Source: Pseudomonas sp. RIT623 | Lineage (GTDB): Bacteria > Pseudomonadota > Gammaproteobacteria > Pseudomonadales > Pseudomonadaceae | Assembly (NCBI RefSeq): GCF_004519305.1 | Contig: NZ_SOZA01000045.1 | Coordinates: forward strand, 1-39,348 | DNA: 39,348 nucleotides | Direction of reading: 5' to 3' | Shown: positions 15,049 to 23,369 of the stretch, piece after piece | How positions within the stretch are numbered: position 1 is the stretch's first letter | How the letters are laid out: each line of letters begins with the position of its first letter | Translations under genes and position numbers: made by a program | The notes under the pieces: generated by a model | What the model was told of the DNA's origin: nothing | Database searches by the model: none | The model's input: the letters and a program-made list of their open reading frames with translations, nothing else

Positions 15049-15227
15049 CAAGGGCTCCTTGGGTAGGGCTTTTGTCTACCTATTCTCCCTTGCCTTGGCG
15101 CCAATGTGAATGGTTGACATTGCAGGCGGCATGGTTACTGGCTTGTGGCTATCCATTCGGCTATCGCAGGGAACATTTGTGCGGTGCGGGCTGTTAGACT
15201 TTTGTCCTGTCTGAAAAGGAGTACCCC

Positions 15228-16136
15228 GTGATCACATCCCGCCTGCGCACCCTGCGCGACCACATCCGCTGGGCGGTCAGCCGCTTCCATGAGCACGAGC
15301 TGTTCTTTGGCCACGGTGCCGACAATGCCTGGGACGAGGCGCGCCTGCTGGTGCTCGGCGCCGTGCACCTGCCTTGGGAAGTGGCCGACAGCTACCTGGA
15401 CTGCGCGCTCGAGGATGACGAGCGGGTGCGCCTGCAGCACTTGCTCAAGCGCCGCATCGAGGAACGCGTGCCCACCGCCTACCTGCTGGGCGAGGCGTGG
15501 TTCTGCGGCATGTCGTTCATCGTCGACGAGCGCGTGCTGGTACCGCGCTCGCCGATTGGCGAGCTGATCGAGAAGCGCTTCGAGCCGTGGCTGGCCGCCG
15601 AGCCTGCGCGCATCCTCGACCTGTGCACCGGCTCTGGCTGCATCGGTATCGTCGCCGCCGACGTGTTCCAGGAGGCCGAGGTGGTGTTGGCCGACCTGTC
15701 GTTCGACGCGCTGGAGGTGGCGAATCAGAACATCGAGCGCCATGGCCTCGATGAGCGGGTCTACACCGTGCAGGGCGATGGCTTCGGCGGGTTGCCGGGG
15801 CAGCGTTTCGATCTGATCCTGTCCAACCCGCCGTATGTCGATGCCGAGGATTTCGGCGACATGCCGGCCGAGTACCACCACGAACCCGAGCTGGGCCTGG
15901 CCTGTGGCAACGATGGCCTGGACCTGGTGCGGCGCATGCTCGCCGAGGCGGCCGACCACCTGACCGACAAGGGCTTGATGATCGTCGAGGTAGGCAACAG
16001 CCAGGTGCATGTGGCGTCGCTGTACCCAGAGGTGGACTTCACCTGGCTGGAGTTCGAGCGCGGCGGGCACGGCGTGTTCATGCTGACCGCCGAGCAGTGC
16101 CGGCAGCATCAGGAGCTGTTCAAGGCGCGGGTCTGA
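15228..16136 (+). CDS. prmB: ribosomal protein L3 N5-glutamine methyltransferase
   Basis: A 302-residue class I methyltransferase. The S-adenosylmethionine loop DLCTGSGCIG and the catalytic NPPY (N200-Y203, in LILSNPPYVD) mark the HemK/PrmC/PrmB group, and the N-terminal helical domain with GAVHLPWEVADSYLD and RVPTAYLLGEAWFCG is of the PrmB type. It methylates a glutamine of ribosomal protein L3. The start is GTG 15228, preceded by AAAGGAG; no suitable ATG lies nearby. In pseudomonads prmB lies just upstream of aroC, as here. Confidence 0.94.
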   Translation: MITSRLRTLRDHIRWAVSRFHEHELFFGHGADNAWDEARLLVLGAVHLPWEVADSYLDCALEDDERVRLQHLLKRRIEERVPTAYLLGEAWFCGMSFIVDERVLVPRSPIGELIEKRFEPWLAAEPARILDLCTGSGCIGIVAADVFQEAEVVLADLSFDALEVANQNIERHGLDERVYTVQGDGFGGLPGQRFDLILSNPPYVDAEDFGDMPAEYHHEPELGLACGNDGLDLVRRMLAEAADHLTDKGLMIVEVGNSQVHVASLYPEVDFTWLEFERGGHGVFMLTAEQCRQHQELFKARV

Positions 16137-16155
16137 CGGATTCACGCCGTTCCCC

Positions 16156-16273
16156 TGTAGGAGCGGCCTCGTGTCGCCAAAGGGCTGCGTAGCAACCCCA
16201 GGACGACAGTATTGACGCAAAGATCGCTGGGGCCGCTTTGCGGCCCTTTCGCGGCGCGAGGCCGCTCCTGCAG
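16156..16273. repeat. imperfect inverted REP pair (class A)
   Basis: TGTAGGAGCGGCCTCGTGTC faces GGCGCGAGGCCGCTCCTGCA, with a diverged centre. It lies between the convergent prmB and the tail-anchored protein gene. Confidence 0.85.
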
Positions 16274-16290
16274 GGATCGCGTAGGGTGGG

Positions 16291-17073
16291 TCAGCGGGTC
16301 GCGATCCAGATCAGCAAGCCTGCCTGGAATACCGCAAACGCCACCAGGCAGGTGATGGTGAAGCGCAGCCCGCTGTCCTCACGGCGGTACTTGGCTACCC
16401 GCTCGTCACGCTCGCGCAACTGGGCTTCCTTCTCCGCCAGGTTCTGCTCGGCCTGTTGCAGCATGCCGGCCGCCTCGAGGATATCGACGCGCTGGACCTT
16501 CTCGGTATTCCAGCCACCTTTGAGCTGGCCCGCCGGCGTCTCCACCACGCGGCCCTTGAGCAGCTGGCCATCGGTGTATTCCACTGGCAGGCCGATGCTG
16601 GCCAGCACATGGTCGCGGCGCAGGCGGGTGTCTTCGTTCAGGGCATCCTTGTTCGGCAGGCTCATGCCTTCGACCTGATAGTGCGAGCAACGCTGCTGCA
16701 GCCATTGCACCGCCTGGCCCAGCAGGTAGCGGCCGACCCCGCGGTTGAGCGGTTCGAGCTGCAGGCCGGCGGAATCGCCGATGCGCACCAGGCGCTGCTC
16801 GTGATCGACCCGTACATCCAGCTGATTCTGCTCCTTGCGGGTCTTCTGTCCGGGCAGGCGGATTTCCATGCGCAGCAGGCTGTGGGCCTTGTCATGGCGC
16901 TCGGCATAGCCGAACTGGACGAAACGCAACGGGCGCGCGCCACTGTTGCGGTCGGTGGGCTGCGGGGCCAGGCGCAACAGCTGGAAGTGCTCGGCGGCAA
17001 GGTCCGCCCAGGGCAGGGGCGCGCTTTCTGGCGTTTGTTCTTCAGTCGCCTCGGCGGCGGGGGCATCGGTCAT
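16291..17073 (-). CDS. C-terminally membrane-anchored protein of unknown function
   Basis: A 260-residue protein. The first 20 residues are acidic and Ala/Glu/Pro-rich. A globular part follows, with VGRYLLGQAVQWLQQRCSHY (about 115-134), which recalls the acetyl-CoA-binding helix of GNAT proteins, though weakly. Then come a charged coiled coil (LQQAEQNLAEKEAQLRERDE, about 208-227) and a single hydrophobic helix at the extreme C-terminus (TCLVAFAVFQAGLLIWIATR). The layout suggests a cytoplasmic domain tethered to the inner membrane. TGAGGAAAC precedes ATG 17073. From memory this gene is conserved next to prmB and aroC in pseudomonads, but I know no function. Confidence 0.78.
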   Translation of the reverse strand: MTDAPAAEATEEQTPESAPLPWADLAAEHFQLLRLAPQPTDRNSGARPLRFVQFGYAERHDKAHSLLRMEIRLPGQKTRKEQNQLDVRVDHEQRLVRIGDSAGLQLEPLNRGVGRYLLGQAVQWLQQRCSHYQVEGMSLPNKDALNEDTRLRRDHVLASIGLPVEYTDGQLLKGRVVETPAGQLKGGWNTEKVQRVDILEAAGMLQQAEQNLAEKEAQLRERDERVAKYRREDSGLRFTITCLVAFAVFQAGLLIWIATR

Positions 17074-17183
17074 CAGGGGTTTCCTCAGGTGCACGGCGGC
17101 TGATCGATCGCCGTGGCACGCCCGCGATCATCGCCTTGTTGTCCGCGTTATCGGCAGAGGCCGCCAAGACCTGAGCCTGGTCG

Positions 17184-18146
17184 TCACGTCGCAGGCAATC
17201 CGCGGATGAAGGCCACCATCCGTTCCCCCAGTTCTCGCGCCAGTGGCAGTTCGGGATTGCGGTAGCTGTCGCGCTGCTGGTGCATGTCCCTGGGGCTGAT
17301 GCGTAGCATGTGGTTCATGCCGTCGATCAAGGCCAGTTCGGCATCGGGTTTGGCCGCCTTGAGCCGCTCGGCGTCAGCCACGTCCACCTGCACGTCGTTG
17401 CGCCCCTGGATGATCAGGGCCGGCACCTTGAGGCGGGCGAAGGCCGCTGCCGGGTCCTGGCGCAGCAGCGAGATCAGATAGGGCTGCACGCTGGGGCGGA
17501 ACACCTGGCGCAGCGGCGCGGGCACGTCGAGGCTGGTCTGCCCGGCTTGCAGGCGGTCGATCAGCGCCACCCCCGCGCCCAGTTGCGCCGGGGGCAGGCG
17601 CTGGGCCAGCTGCTCGCGCAGCACATCGGCCACCGGACGGCCGCTGCCGGCCAAGGTGATCACGGCGCTCGCGCCGGCCTGCTCGGCGGCCAGGCTGGCG
17701 ATCAGCGCGCCTTCGCTGTGGCCGACCAGGATCAGCCGGCCAAAGCGCGGGTCGTGGCGCAGCGCCTGCCCCCAGGCCACCACGTCGGCGACATAGCCTT
17801 CGACGCTGAGGTCGCGCTCATCGGGGCTGGCCGGCTGGCTGGCGGCCACGCCGCGCTTGTCGTAGCGCACGCTGGCGATATGCTCGCCGGCCAGTAGCAG
17901 GGCCAGGCGCTTGAGGTTATCGATGCGCCCGCTAGCCGGGTTGTTGCCGTCGCGGTCGGTGGGGCCGGAGCCGGCGATGATCAGTACCACCGGTGGCGGG
18001 GTGGCCTGCTGCGGTAGCAGCAGGCTGCCGTGCAGCACGCCGTGGCCGGTGTCCAGGTCGATGGGGCGTTGCAGCACGGTCGGGGCAGCGGCATGGGCGA
18101 GGTGGGCGCAGAACAGCAGGAGCAGGGCGACGAGGCGCGACTTCAT
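17184..18146 (-). CDS. secreted or periplasmic alpha/beta hydrolase
   Basis: A 320-residue protein with a signal peptide (residues 1-19, ending AHAA). An alpha/beta hydrolase fold follows: the oxyanion region IIAGSGPTDRDGNNP, the nucleophile elbow GHSEG (S144), the acid in IIQGRNDVQVD and the His in IDGMNHML. It is probably an esterase or acyl hydrolase acting outside the cytoplasm; the substrate is unknown. It is divergent from aroC across 187 bp, which contain a GCGCCC-TCGT-GGGCGC hairpin (18219-18234) and REP debris. Confidence 0.88.
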   Translation of the reverse strand: MKSRLVALLLLFCAHLAHAAAPTVLQRPIDLDTGHGVLHGSLLLPQQATPPPVVLIIAGSGPTDRDGNNPASGRIDNLKRLALLLAGEHIASVRYDKRGVAASQPASPDERDLSVEGYVADVVAWGQALRHDPRFGRLILVGHSEGALIASLAAEQAGASAVITLAGSGRPVADVLREQLAQRLPPAQLGAGVALIDRLQAGQTSLDVPAPLRQVFRPSVQPYLISLLRQDPAAAFARLKVPALIIQGRNDVQVDVADAERLKAAKPDAELALIDGMNHMLRISPRDMHQQRDSYRNPELPLARELGERMVAFIRGLPAT

Positions 18147-18333
18147 GGATGGGGCACTACCTGGGAAGTTGCTGCTTCGACCTTGCGCCCTGCTGAAGGT
18201 TCTCGACCTTGAACCCGGGCGCCCTCGTGGGCGCGCGCTGGCCCCGCGATAAGGCCGGTACAGGCAACCACAGCCCCGTGGTTTTCCGTATACTGGCGCT
18301 TTCGTTCACCTCAGGCTGATTCGCGGAGCGTCC

Positions 18334-19425
18334 ATGTCCGGCAATACCTACGGCAAGCTGTTCACTGTCACCACCGCTGGCGAAAGCCATGGGCCGGCGT
18401 TGGTCGCCATTGTCGACGGCTGCCCGCCCGGCCTGGACATTTCCCTGGCCGACCTGCAGCACGACCTCGACCGGCGCAAGCCGGGCACCAGCCGGCACAC
18501 CACCCAGCGCCAGGAGCCGGATGAAGTGGAAATCCTTTCCGGGGTGTTCGAAGGGCGCACCACCGGCTGCTCGATCGGCCTGCTGATTCGCAACACCGAC
18601 CAGAAGTCCAAGGACTATTCGGCGATCAAGGACCTGTTCCGCCCGGCCCACGCCGACTACACCTACCACCACAAGTACGGCATCCGCGACTACCGTGGCG
18701 GTGGCCGCAGCTCGGCGCGGGAAACCGCCATGCGCGTGGCCGCCGGCGCCATCGCCAAGAAATACCTGGCCACCCAGGGCATTCGCGTGCGTGGCTACAT
18801 GAGCCAGCTCGGCCCGATCGAGATCCCGTTCAAGAGCTGGGATTCGGTGGAGGACAATGCCTTCTTCAGCCCCGACCCGAGCAAGGTGCCGGAGTTGGAG
18901 GCCTACATGGACCAGCTGCGCCGCGACCAGGACTCGGTCGGGGCGAAGATCACCGTGGTCGCCGAAGGCGTGATGCCGGGCCTGGGCGAGCCGATCTTCG
19001 ACCGCCTCGACGCCGAGCTTGCCCACGCGCTGATGAGCATCAACGCGGTCAAGGGCGTGGAGATCGGCGCCGGTTTCGCCAGCGTCGCCCAGCGCGGCAC
19101 CGAGCACCGTGACGAGCTGACCCCAGACGGTTTCCTCAGCAACAATGCCGGCGGCATCCTCGGCGGCATCTCTTCGGGCCAGCCGATCGTCGCCCACCTG
19201 GCGCTCAAGCCGACCTCGAGCATCACCACCCCGGGCCGCTCGATCGACGTCGACGGCAACCCGGTCGAGGTCATCACCAAGGGCCGTCACGACCCGTGCG
19301 TGGGCATCCGCGCCACGCCGATCGCCGAGGCGATGATGGCCATCGTGCTGATGGACCACCTGCTGCGTCACCGGGCGCAGAATGCCGACGTGAGGGTCAA
19401 CACCCCGGTGCTGGGCCAGCTCTGA
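18334..19425 (+). CDS. aroC: chorismate synthase
   Basis: A 363-residue protein, the usual length. It makes chorismate from EPSP, the last shared step of aromatic synthesis, using reduced FMN. Family signatures are clear: GESHG (16-20), the YRGGGRSSARET motif, and the C-terminal GRHDPCVGIRATPIAEAM. GGAG six bases before ATG 18334 supports the start. The MFS gene follows after 102 bp, with an inverted REP-like hairpin between them that may reduce readthrough. Confidence 0.98.
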   Translation: MSGNTYGKLFTVTTAGESHGPALVAIVDGCPPGLDISLADLQHDLDRRKPGTSRHTTQRQEPDEVEILSGVFEGRTTGCSIGLLIRNTDQKSKDYSAIKDLFRPAHADYTYHHKYGIRDYRGGGRSSARETAMRVAAGAIAKKYLATQGIRVRGYMSQLGPIEIPFKSWDSVEDNAFFSPDPSKVPELEAYMDQLRRDQDSVGAKITVVAEGVMPGLGEPIFDRLDAELAHALMSINAVKGVEIGAGFASVAQRGTEHRDELTPDGFLSNNAGGILGGISSGQPIVAHLALKPTSSITTPGRSIDVDGNPVEVITKGRHDPCVGIRATPIAEAMMAIVLMDHLLRHRAQNADVRVNTPVLGQL

Positions 19426-19435
19426 CAGTCCCGGC

Positions 19436-19505
19436 CCCAACGCGGGGCAAGCCCGCTCCCACGAATTCCAGCGTGGGGAGCGGGCTTGCCCCGCGATAGG
19501 GCCGG
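19436..19505. repeat. inverted REP-like hairpin (class C) after aroC
   Basis: GCGGGGCAAGCCCGCTCCCA faces a near-perfect reverse complement at 19472-19494, framed by CCGGCCC and GGGCCGG. It could end or attenuate the aroC transcript. Confidence 0.88.
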
Positions 19506-19527
19506 AAGCCTCTGAACGGACTTCCCA

Positions 19528-20682
19528 ATGCCTCCAATCCCCTACTGGCGCCTCTCCAGCTTCTACCTGTTCTACTTCGCCCTGCTCGGTTCCACCGCGC
19601 CGTTCCTGGCGCTGTACTTCGACCACCTGGGTTTCTCCCCGGCGCGCATCGGCGAACTGGTGGCCATCCCCATGTTGATGCGCTGCGTGGCGCCCAATCT
19701 GTGGGGCTGGCTGGGTGACCGTAGCGGCCAGCGCCTGCTTATTGTGCGCTTGGGCGCGCTGGCGACCCTGGCGACCTTCTCGTTGATCTTCTTCGGCAAG
19801 AGCTACGCCTGGCTGGCCCTGGTGATGGCCTTGCATGCGTTCTTCTGGCATGCGGTGCTGCCGCAGTTCGAGGTTATCACCCTGGCCCACCTGCACGGCC
19901 AGACCGCCCGCTACAGCCAGGTGCGGTTGTGGGGCTCGATCGGCTTCATTCTCGCCGTGGTCGGCCTGGGGCGGTTGTTCGAATGGCTGAGCCTGGACAT
20001 CTACCCGGTGGCCCTGGTGACCATCATGGCCGGGATCATCGTCGCCAGCCTGTGGGTGCCCAACGCGCAGCCAGCGGAGCACGCCGAACGGCGCTCAGTC
20101 GGGGGTTTTCTCAAGCAGGTACGGGCGCCTGGGGTGTTGGCGTTCTATGCCTGCGTGGCGCTGATGCAACTGAGCCACGGGCCGTACTACACCTTCCTCA
20201 CCCTGCACCTGGAACACCTGGGCTACAGCCGTGGCGCCATCGGCCTGCTGTGGGCGCTGGGGGTGGTGGCCGAGGTGCTGGTGTTCCTGGCCATGAGCCG
20301 AATCTTCGCGCGCTTCTCGGTGCGTCGGGTGCTGCTGGCGAGTTTCCTGCTGGCCGCGCTGCGCTGGCTGCTGCTGGGCAACCTGGCCGATGTGCCGGCG
20401 CTGCTGGTGTTCGCCCAGGTGCTGCACGCGGCTACCTTTGGTTGTTTCCACGCCGCCAGCATCGCCTTCGTCCAGGCCAGCTTCGGCGCCCGCCAGCAAG
20501 GCCAGGGCCAGGCGCTGTACGCGGCGTTGTCGGGTACTGGCGGCGCGCTGGGCGCGCTGTACTCGGGCTACAGCTGGAAACTGCTGGGTCCGCACTTCAC
20601 CTTTGGTATGGCCAGCGTCGCGGCGCTGGCTGCAGCCGTTATCATTGCCCTTTGTCTTGAAGAAAGCAGGAAACACCCCTGA
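19528..20682 (+). CDS. MFS transporter, HcaT-like (MFS_1_like) family
   Basis: A 384-residue permease with twelve hydrophobic helices. The N-terminal YWRLSSFYLFYFALLGSTAP with FDHLGFSPARIGEL and NLWGWLGDRSG match the HcaT/LacY-like group whose E. coli member is tied to 3-phenylpropionate uptake. The last codon overlaps the ATG of the cupin gene by one base (TGATG), so the two are translationally coupled. From memory, the P. aeruginosa order is aroC, MFS, mtnB, mtnD, mtnC; this permease is therefore probably linked to the methionine-salvage cluster rather than to aroC. Substrate unknown. Confidence 0.88.
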   Translation: MPPIPYWRLSSFYLFYFALLGSTAPFLALYFDHLGFSPARIGELVAIPMLMRCVAPNLWGWLGDRSGQRLLIVRLGALATLATFSLIFFGKSYAWLALVMALHAFFWHAVLPQFEVITLAHLHGQTARYSQVRLWGSIGFILAVVGLGRLFEWLSLDIYPVALVTIMAGIIVASLWVPNAQPAEHAERRSVGGFLKQVRAPGVLAFYACVALMQLSHGPYYTFLTLHLEHLGYSRGAIGLLWALGVVAEVLVFLAMSRIFARFSVRRVLLASFLLAALRWLLLGNLADVPALLVFAQVLHAATFGCFHAASIAFVQASFGARQQGQGQALYAALSGTGGALGALYSGYSWKLLGPHFTFGMASVAALAAAVIIALCLEESRKHP

Positions 20683-21218
20683 TGAGCATCCTCAGCGTAT
20701 TCGATCCCTCCAGCCCGGACCTGCCGCACAAGGTGCTGACCCACCACGAGGACATCGCCGCGACCCTGGCCGAGCAGGGCGTGCGCTTCGGTCGTTGGCA
20801 GCCCGGCGTGCGCCTGCGCCCAGGCAGCAGCACCCAGGAAGTGCTGGACGCCTGCCGCGAACCATTGGACCGCTTGATGACCGAGCATGGCAGTGCCAGC
20901 TTCGCCGTGTTCAGCCGTGACGGCCAGGCACCGGGCCAGGCCGACCTGCGCGACGAGCATGTGCATGACAGCGAGGAGGTGTTCGCGATGATAAGCGGTC
21001 GAGCCCAGCTCAGCTTGCGCCTGGGCGGCTTCGTCTACGCGGTGCTGTGCGAGAAGGATGACCTGCTGGTGGTGCCCGCCGCTACCCGCCGCTGGCTGGA
21101 CATGGGCGACACCCCGTTCTGCCTGGCGCTGCGCCTGTTCGCCAGCGAAGCCGGCGCGCAGCCACGCTTTACCGGTGATGCCGGGGCCCGGCGGTTCCTG
21201 GGGCTTGATGAGCTCTGA
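20682..21218 (+). CDS. mtnD: acireductone dioxygenase-like cupin with degraded metal site
   Basis: A 178-residue protein that matches the acireductone dioxygenase family end to end: KVLTHHEDIAATLAEQGVRF at the N-terminus, DEHVHDSEEV in the cupin and VYAVLCEKDDLLVVPA later. ARD enzymes bind Fe or Ni through His96, His98, Glu102 and His140 and act in methionine salvage. Here H93, H95 and E99 are kept, but the fourth ligand is Arg: TRRW (R137) where the family has T-x-HW. The active-site Arg after EV (R104 in Klebsiella) is Phe (F101). No mtnB or mtnC lies beside it. It is probably inactive as an ARD or repurposed; the symbol marks homology only. It is coupled to the upstream MFS gene. Confidence 0.85.
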   Translation: MSILSVFDPSSPDLPHKVLTHHEDIAATLAEQGVRFGRWQPGVRLRPGSSTQEVLDACREPLDRLMTEHGSASFAVFSRDGQAPGQADLRDEHVHDSEEVFAMISGRAQLSLRLGGFVYAVLCEKDDLLVVPAATRRWLDMGDTPFCLALRLFASEAGAQPRFTGDAGARRFLGLDEL

Positions 21219-21228
21219 GGGAAATGGC

Positions 21229-21283
21229 TCGCGGGGCGCTCCTGCGCCACTCAGTCCCTTGGTGGCCGGGGAGCGCCCCGCGA
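21229..21283. terminator. inverted repeat between convergent genes (class C REP-like)
   Basis: TCGCGGGGCGCTCC (21229-21242) and GGAGCGCCCCGCGA (21270-21283) are exact reverse complements around 27 bp. It lies between the cupin and the DUF3509 gene and may serve as a shared transcript end. Confidence 0.6.
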
Positions 21284-21296
21284 AGGGGTGCCGCGA

Positions 21297-21569
21297 TCAA
21301 CGATAGGTTGGCAGGGCGAAGCGCTGCTGGCTTTGCAGCCGCGAGATCACGGGCAGTTCGCTGGCTTGTTCGGCCAAGTCGCGGCGAATGGCACTGATGG
21401 CCCAGGACAGCTGTTCGGCACTGTGCAGTTGTGCGTACGACAGCACGCGGCGGGTCACCACGCCGTCGGCGGCGCGCAGGGTCAGCAGGACGCCGCCGTC
21501 CGGGCGGGATTGGGTGGCGACCTGGTAGGCGGCGAACACCGAGGCGAATTTTTCCTGGATGAGGTCCAT
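21297..21569 (-). CDS. DUF3509 family protein
   Basis: A 90-residue soluble protein starting MDLIQEKFASVFAAYQV, with a predicted alpha-beta-beta-beta-alpha layout (VLLTLRAADGVVTRRVLS, then a helix SAEQLSWAISAIRRDLAEQ). This is the pattern I associate with DUF3509, a small family found mainly in Pseudomonas. AGGAG before ATG 21569 chooses this start over the longer frame to 21623. It faces the cupin gene and is preceded by a very AT-rich promoter region (about 21620-21740). Function unknown. Confidence 0.8.
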   Translation of the reverse strand: MDLIQEKFASVFAAYQVATQSRPDGGVLLTLRAADGVVTRRVLSYAQLHSAEQLSWAISAIRRDLAEQASELPVISRLQSQQRFALPTYR

Positions 21570-21837
21570 ATCAACTCCTGACTGTTGTGTGGGCAGACGT
21601 GAGTTGAATATTGCAGTGACCATGCCAGCTTTTTAATTGTAAAAAAATCCTTATAAATCAATGTGTTGTGATTGATTTAGGATTGTTCGTCATTGCATTG
21701 TGCATGGTCGTGCATTTTGCACAGTGCAATTTGCACGGTGATAGGCTGGCTCTGTTCGCCCCATAGAATCTGAACCTTTGACCCGTGGCGGCTGCCTGAC
21801 GAACACTAGGGCCCACGCCATTACCAGGAGGTTCCCG

Positions 21838-22359
21838 ATGTCCGACCAACAGCCCAGCGCCATGACCGCCGAGGAAACCGCCGCCTTCGCCGAGGAGGTT
21901 TTCGAGCGCGCCCGCCGCGGTGACGCGCCAATGCTTGCGCGTCTGCTCGCCAGTGGCCTGCCCGCCGACCTGCGCAATCACAAGGGCGATACCTTGTTGA
22001 TGCTGGCCAGCTACCACGGCCATCATGATGCCGTGCGCGTGCTGCTCGAACAGGGCGCCGATCCGCTGATCGCCAACGACAACGGCCAACTGCCCATCGC
22101 CGGCGCGGCGTTCAAGGGTGACCTGGCGATGATCCAGTTGCTGCGCGAGCACGGTGTGCCGGTGGATGCCGCCGCCGCTGATGGCCGCACGGCCTTGATG
22201 CTGGCGGCGATGTTCAATCGCCTGGCGATCATCGACTACCTGCTGGCCCAGGGCGCCGACCCGGCGCATCGCGACGCCGCTGGCGCCACCGCGCTGATGG
22301 CGGCCCGCACCATGGGCGCGCTAGACGCCGCCAAGCGCCTCGAGACGCAGGCCAGCTAA
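21838..22359 (+). CDS. ankyrin-repeat protein
   Basis: A 173-residue protein with about four ankyrin repeats: DLRNHKGDTLLMLASYHGHH, DPLIANDNGQLPIAGAAFKG, PVDAAAADGRTALMLAAMFN and DPAHRDAAGATALMAARTMG. Each repeat has the TPLHxA-like helix start and a GADP-type loop (VLLEQGADP, YLLAQGADP). There is no signal peptide. It would be a small cytosolic protein-binding scaffold, as with pseudomonad AnkB-type proteins, some of which support catalase; no catalase gene is nearby here. AGGAGG six bases before ATG 21838 fixes the start. Confidence 0.92.
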   Translation: MSDQQPSAMTAEETAAFAEEVFERARRGDAPMLARLLASGLPADLRNHKGDTLLMLASYHGHHDAVRVLLEQGADPLIANDNGQLPIAGAAFKGDLAMIQLLREHGVPVDAAAADGRTALMLAAMFNRLAIIDYLLAQGADPAHRDAAGATALMAARTMGALDAAKRLETQAS

Positions 22360-22420
22360 CCGTTCGGGGGCGTTTGCGGCTATCCTTGGCGCCTTTTACG
22401 CCAATGCGCAGGGCCCCCAA

Positions 22421-22951
22421 ATGAAAGACCAGTTGCTCGAATTCATCCGCCTTGTCGGTGCTGGCTGCATGCGCGAGGAAGACATCGAGCGCATTGCCGC
22501 TGAAGCCGCCCAGGCCTACGCCGACCCCGCCGCCTTCCTGGCCGCCAACCCCGACATCAATTACGACGACAGCTTCCCGTTTTCCCTGGGGGAGTGGGTG
22601 GTGGTCGGCAGCCTGCCGGACACCGTGCTGTTCCAGGCCGACAGCTACCAGGATCTGTTCCAGCAGATCAGCGACTCGTTCGACAAGAGCGTGCCGTTCA
22701 CCCTCAAGCCCAAGCAGTTGGCGCGCACCGAGGCGCTGACCGCGCTGAACCGCATCCAGGTGCAAATGGGCGCGCTGAACAAGGAGGCTGGCGGCTATGT
22801 GCTGCTGAACTTCAGCCAGTTGCTCGACGATGAGTTGCAGATGGTGATGGTCGGCCAGCACGATCTGGCCCGGGTGCTGGAGCTGGGGGCGGTGCTGGGG
22901 ATCAAGGTGGAGCCGGCGCTGGAAGCCCTGAAGGTGGCGCTGCACGTCTAA
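22421..22951 (+). CDS. conserved hypothetical protein
   Basis: A 176-residue soluble protein without a signal peptide or membrane helix. It is acidic at its N-terminus (MREEDIERIAAEAAQAYADP) and contains INYDDSFPFSLGEWVVVGSL in the middle. The strict codon-position GC pattern and downstream REP array suggest a real gene of the core genome. I do not recognise a named domain. It lies 61 bp after the ankyrin gene on the same strand and could be cotranscribed with it. The ATG at 22421 has only a weak upstream purine stretch. Confidence 0.7.
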   Translation: MKDQLLEFIRLVGAGCMREEDIERIAAEAAQAYADPAAFLAANPDINYDDSFPFSLGEWVVVGSLPDTVLFQADSYQDLFQQISDSFDKSVPFTLKPKQLARTEALTALNRIQVQMGALNKEAGGYVLLNFSQLLDDELQMVMVGQHDLARVLELGAVLGIKVEPALEALKVALHV

Positions 22952-22960
22952 GCAACGTTC

Positions 22961-23317
22961 TGTAGGCGTCAGCCTTGCTGGCGAAGCAAGCAACGCGGTG
23001 CATGGCACCGGCAAGCCGGCTCCTACAACGGTTACGGCCTGCAATACCTGTAGGAGCCAGCTTGCTGGCGAAGCAAGCGACACGGTGCATGGCACCGGCA
23101 ACGCCGGTGTTCGCCGGCAAGCCGGCTCCTACAACGGTCACGGCCTGCAATACCGGTAGGAGCCAGCTTGCTGGCGAAGCAAGCGACACGGTGCATGGCA
23201 CCGGCAACGCCGGTGTTCGCCGGCAAGCCGGCTCCTACAACGGTTACGGCCTGCAATACCTGTAGGAGCCAGCCTTGCTGGCGAAGCAGGCGACACGGTG
23301 CATGGCACCGGCTCCTA
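22961..23317. repeat. tandem REP array (class B), 106-bp period, about 3.4 units
   Basis: Units begin TGTAGG(AGCCAGC) at 22961, 23049, 23155 and 23261. The two full spacings are 106 bp; the first unit is 88 bp because an internal 18-bp AACGCCGGTGTTCGCCGG-type segment is missing, and the last is cut short at about 23317. Each unit contains a palindrome pair (CAGCTTGCTGGCGAAGCAAG and CGCCGGCAAGCCGGCTCCTA) and a GGTGCATGGCACC palindrome. The array fills the 418-bp gap between the hypothetical gene and the convergent ZIP gene. Confidence 0.95.
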
Positions 23318-23369
23318 CGGTATGTGTGGGTAGCCCCGGGCGGCGTTGCCGTCATTGCCTGGATAGCGC

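Noticed and set aside
18157..20082. 641-codon open frame on the minus strand
   Set aside because: Antisense of aroC and part of the MFS gene, both certain genes.
20682..21218. Functional acireductone dioxygenase
   Set aside because: The fourth metal ligand and the active-site Arg are replaced, so the homology does not justify a functional call.
22961..23317. CRISPR array
   Set aside because: The repeating unit is a REP composite, and the parts between palindromes are themselves repeated rather than unique spacers.
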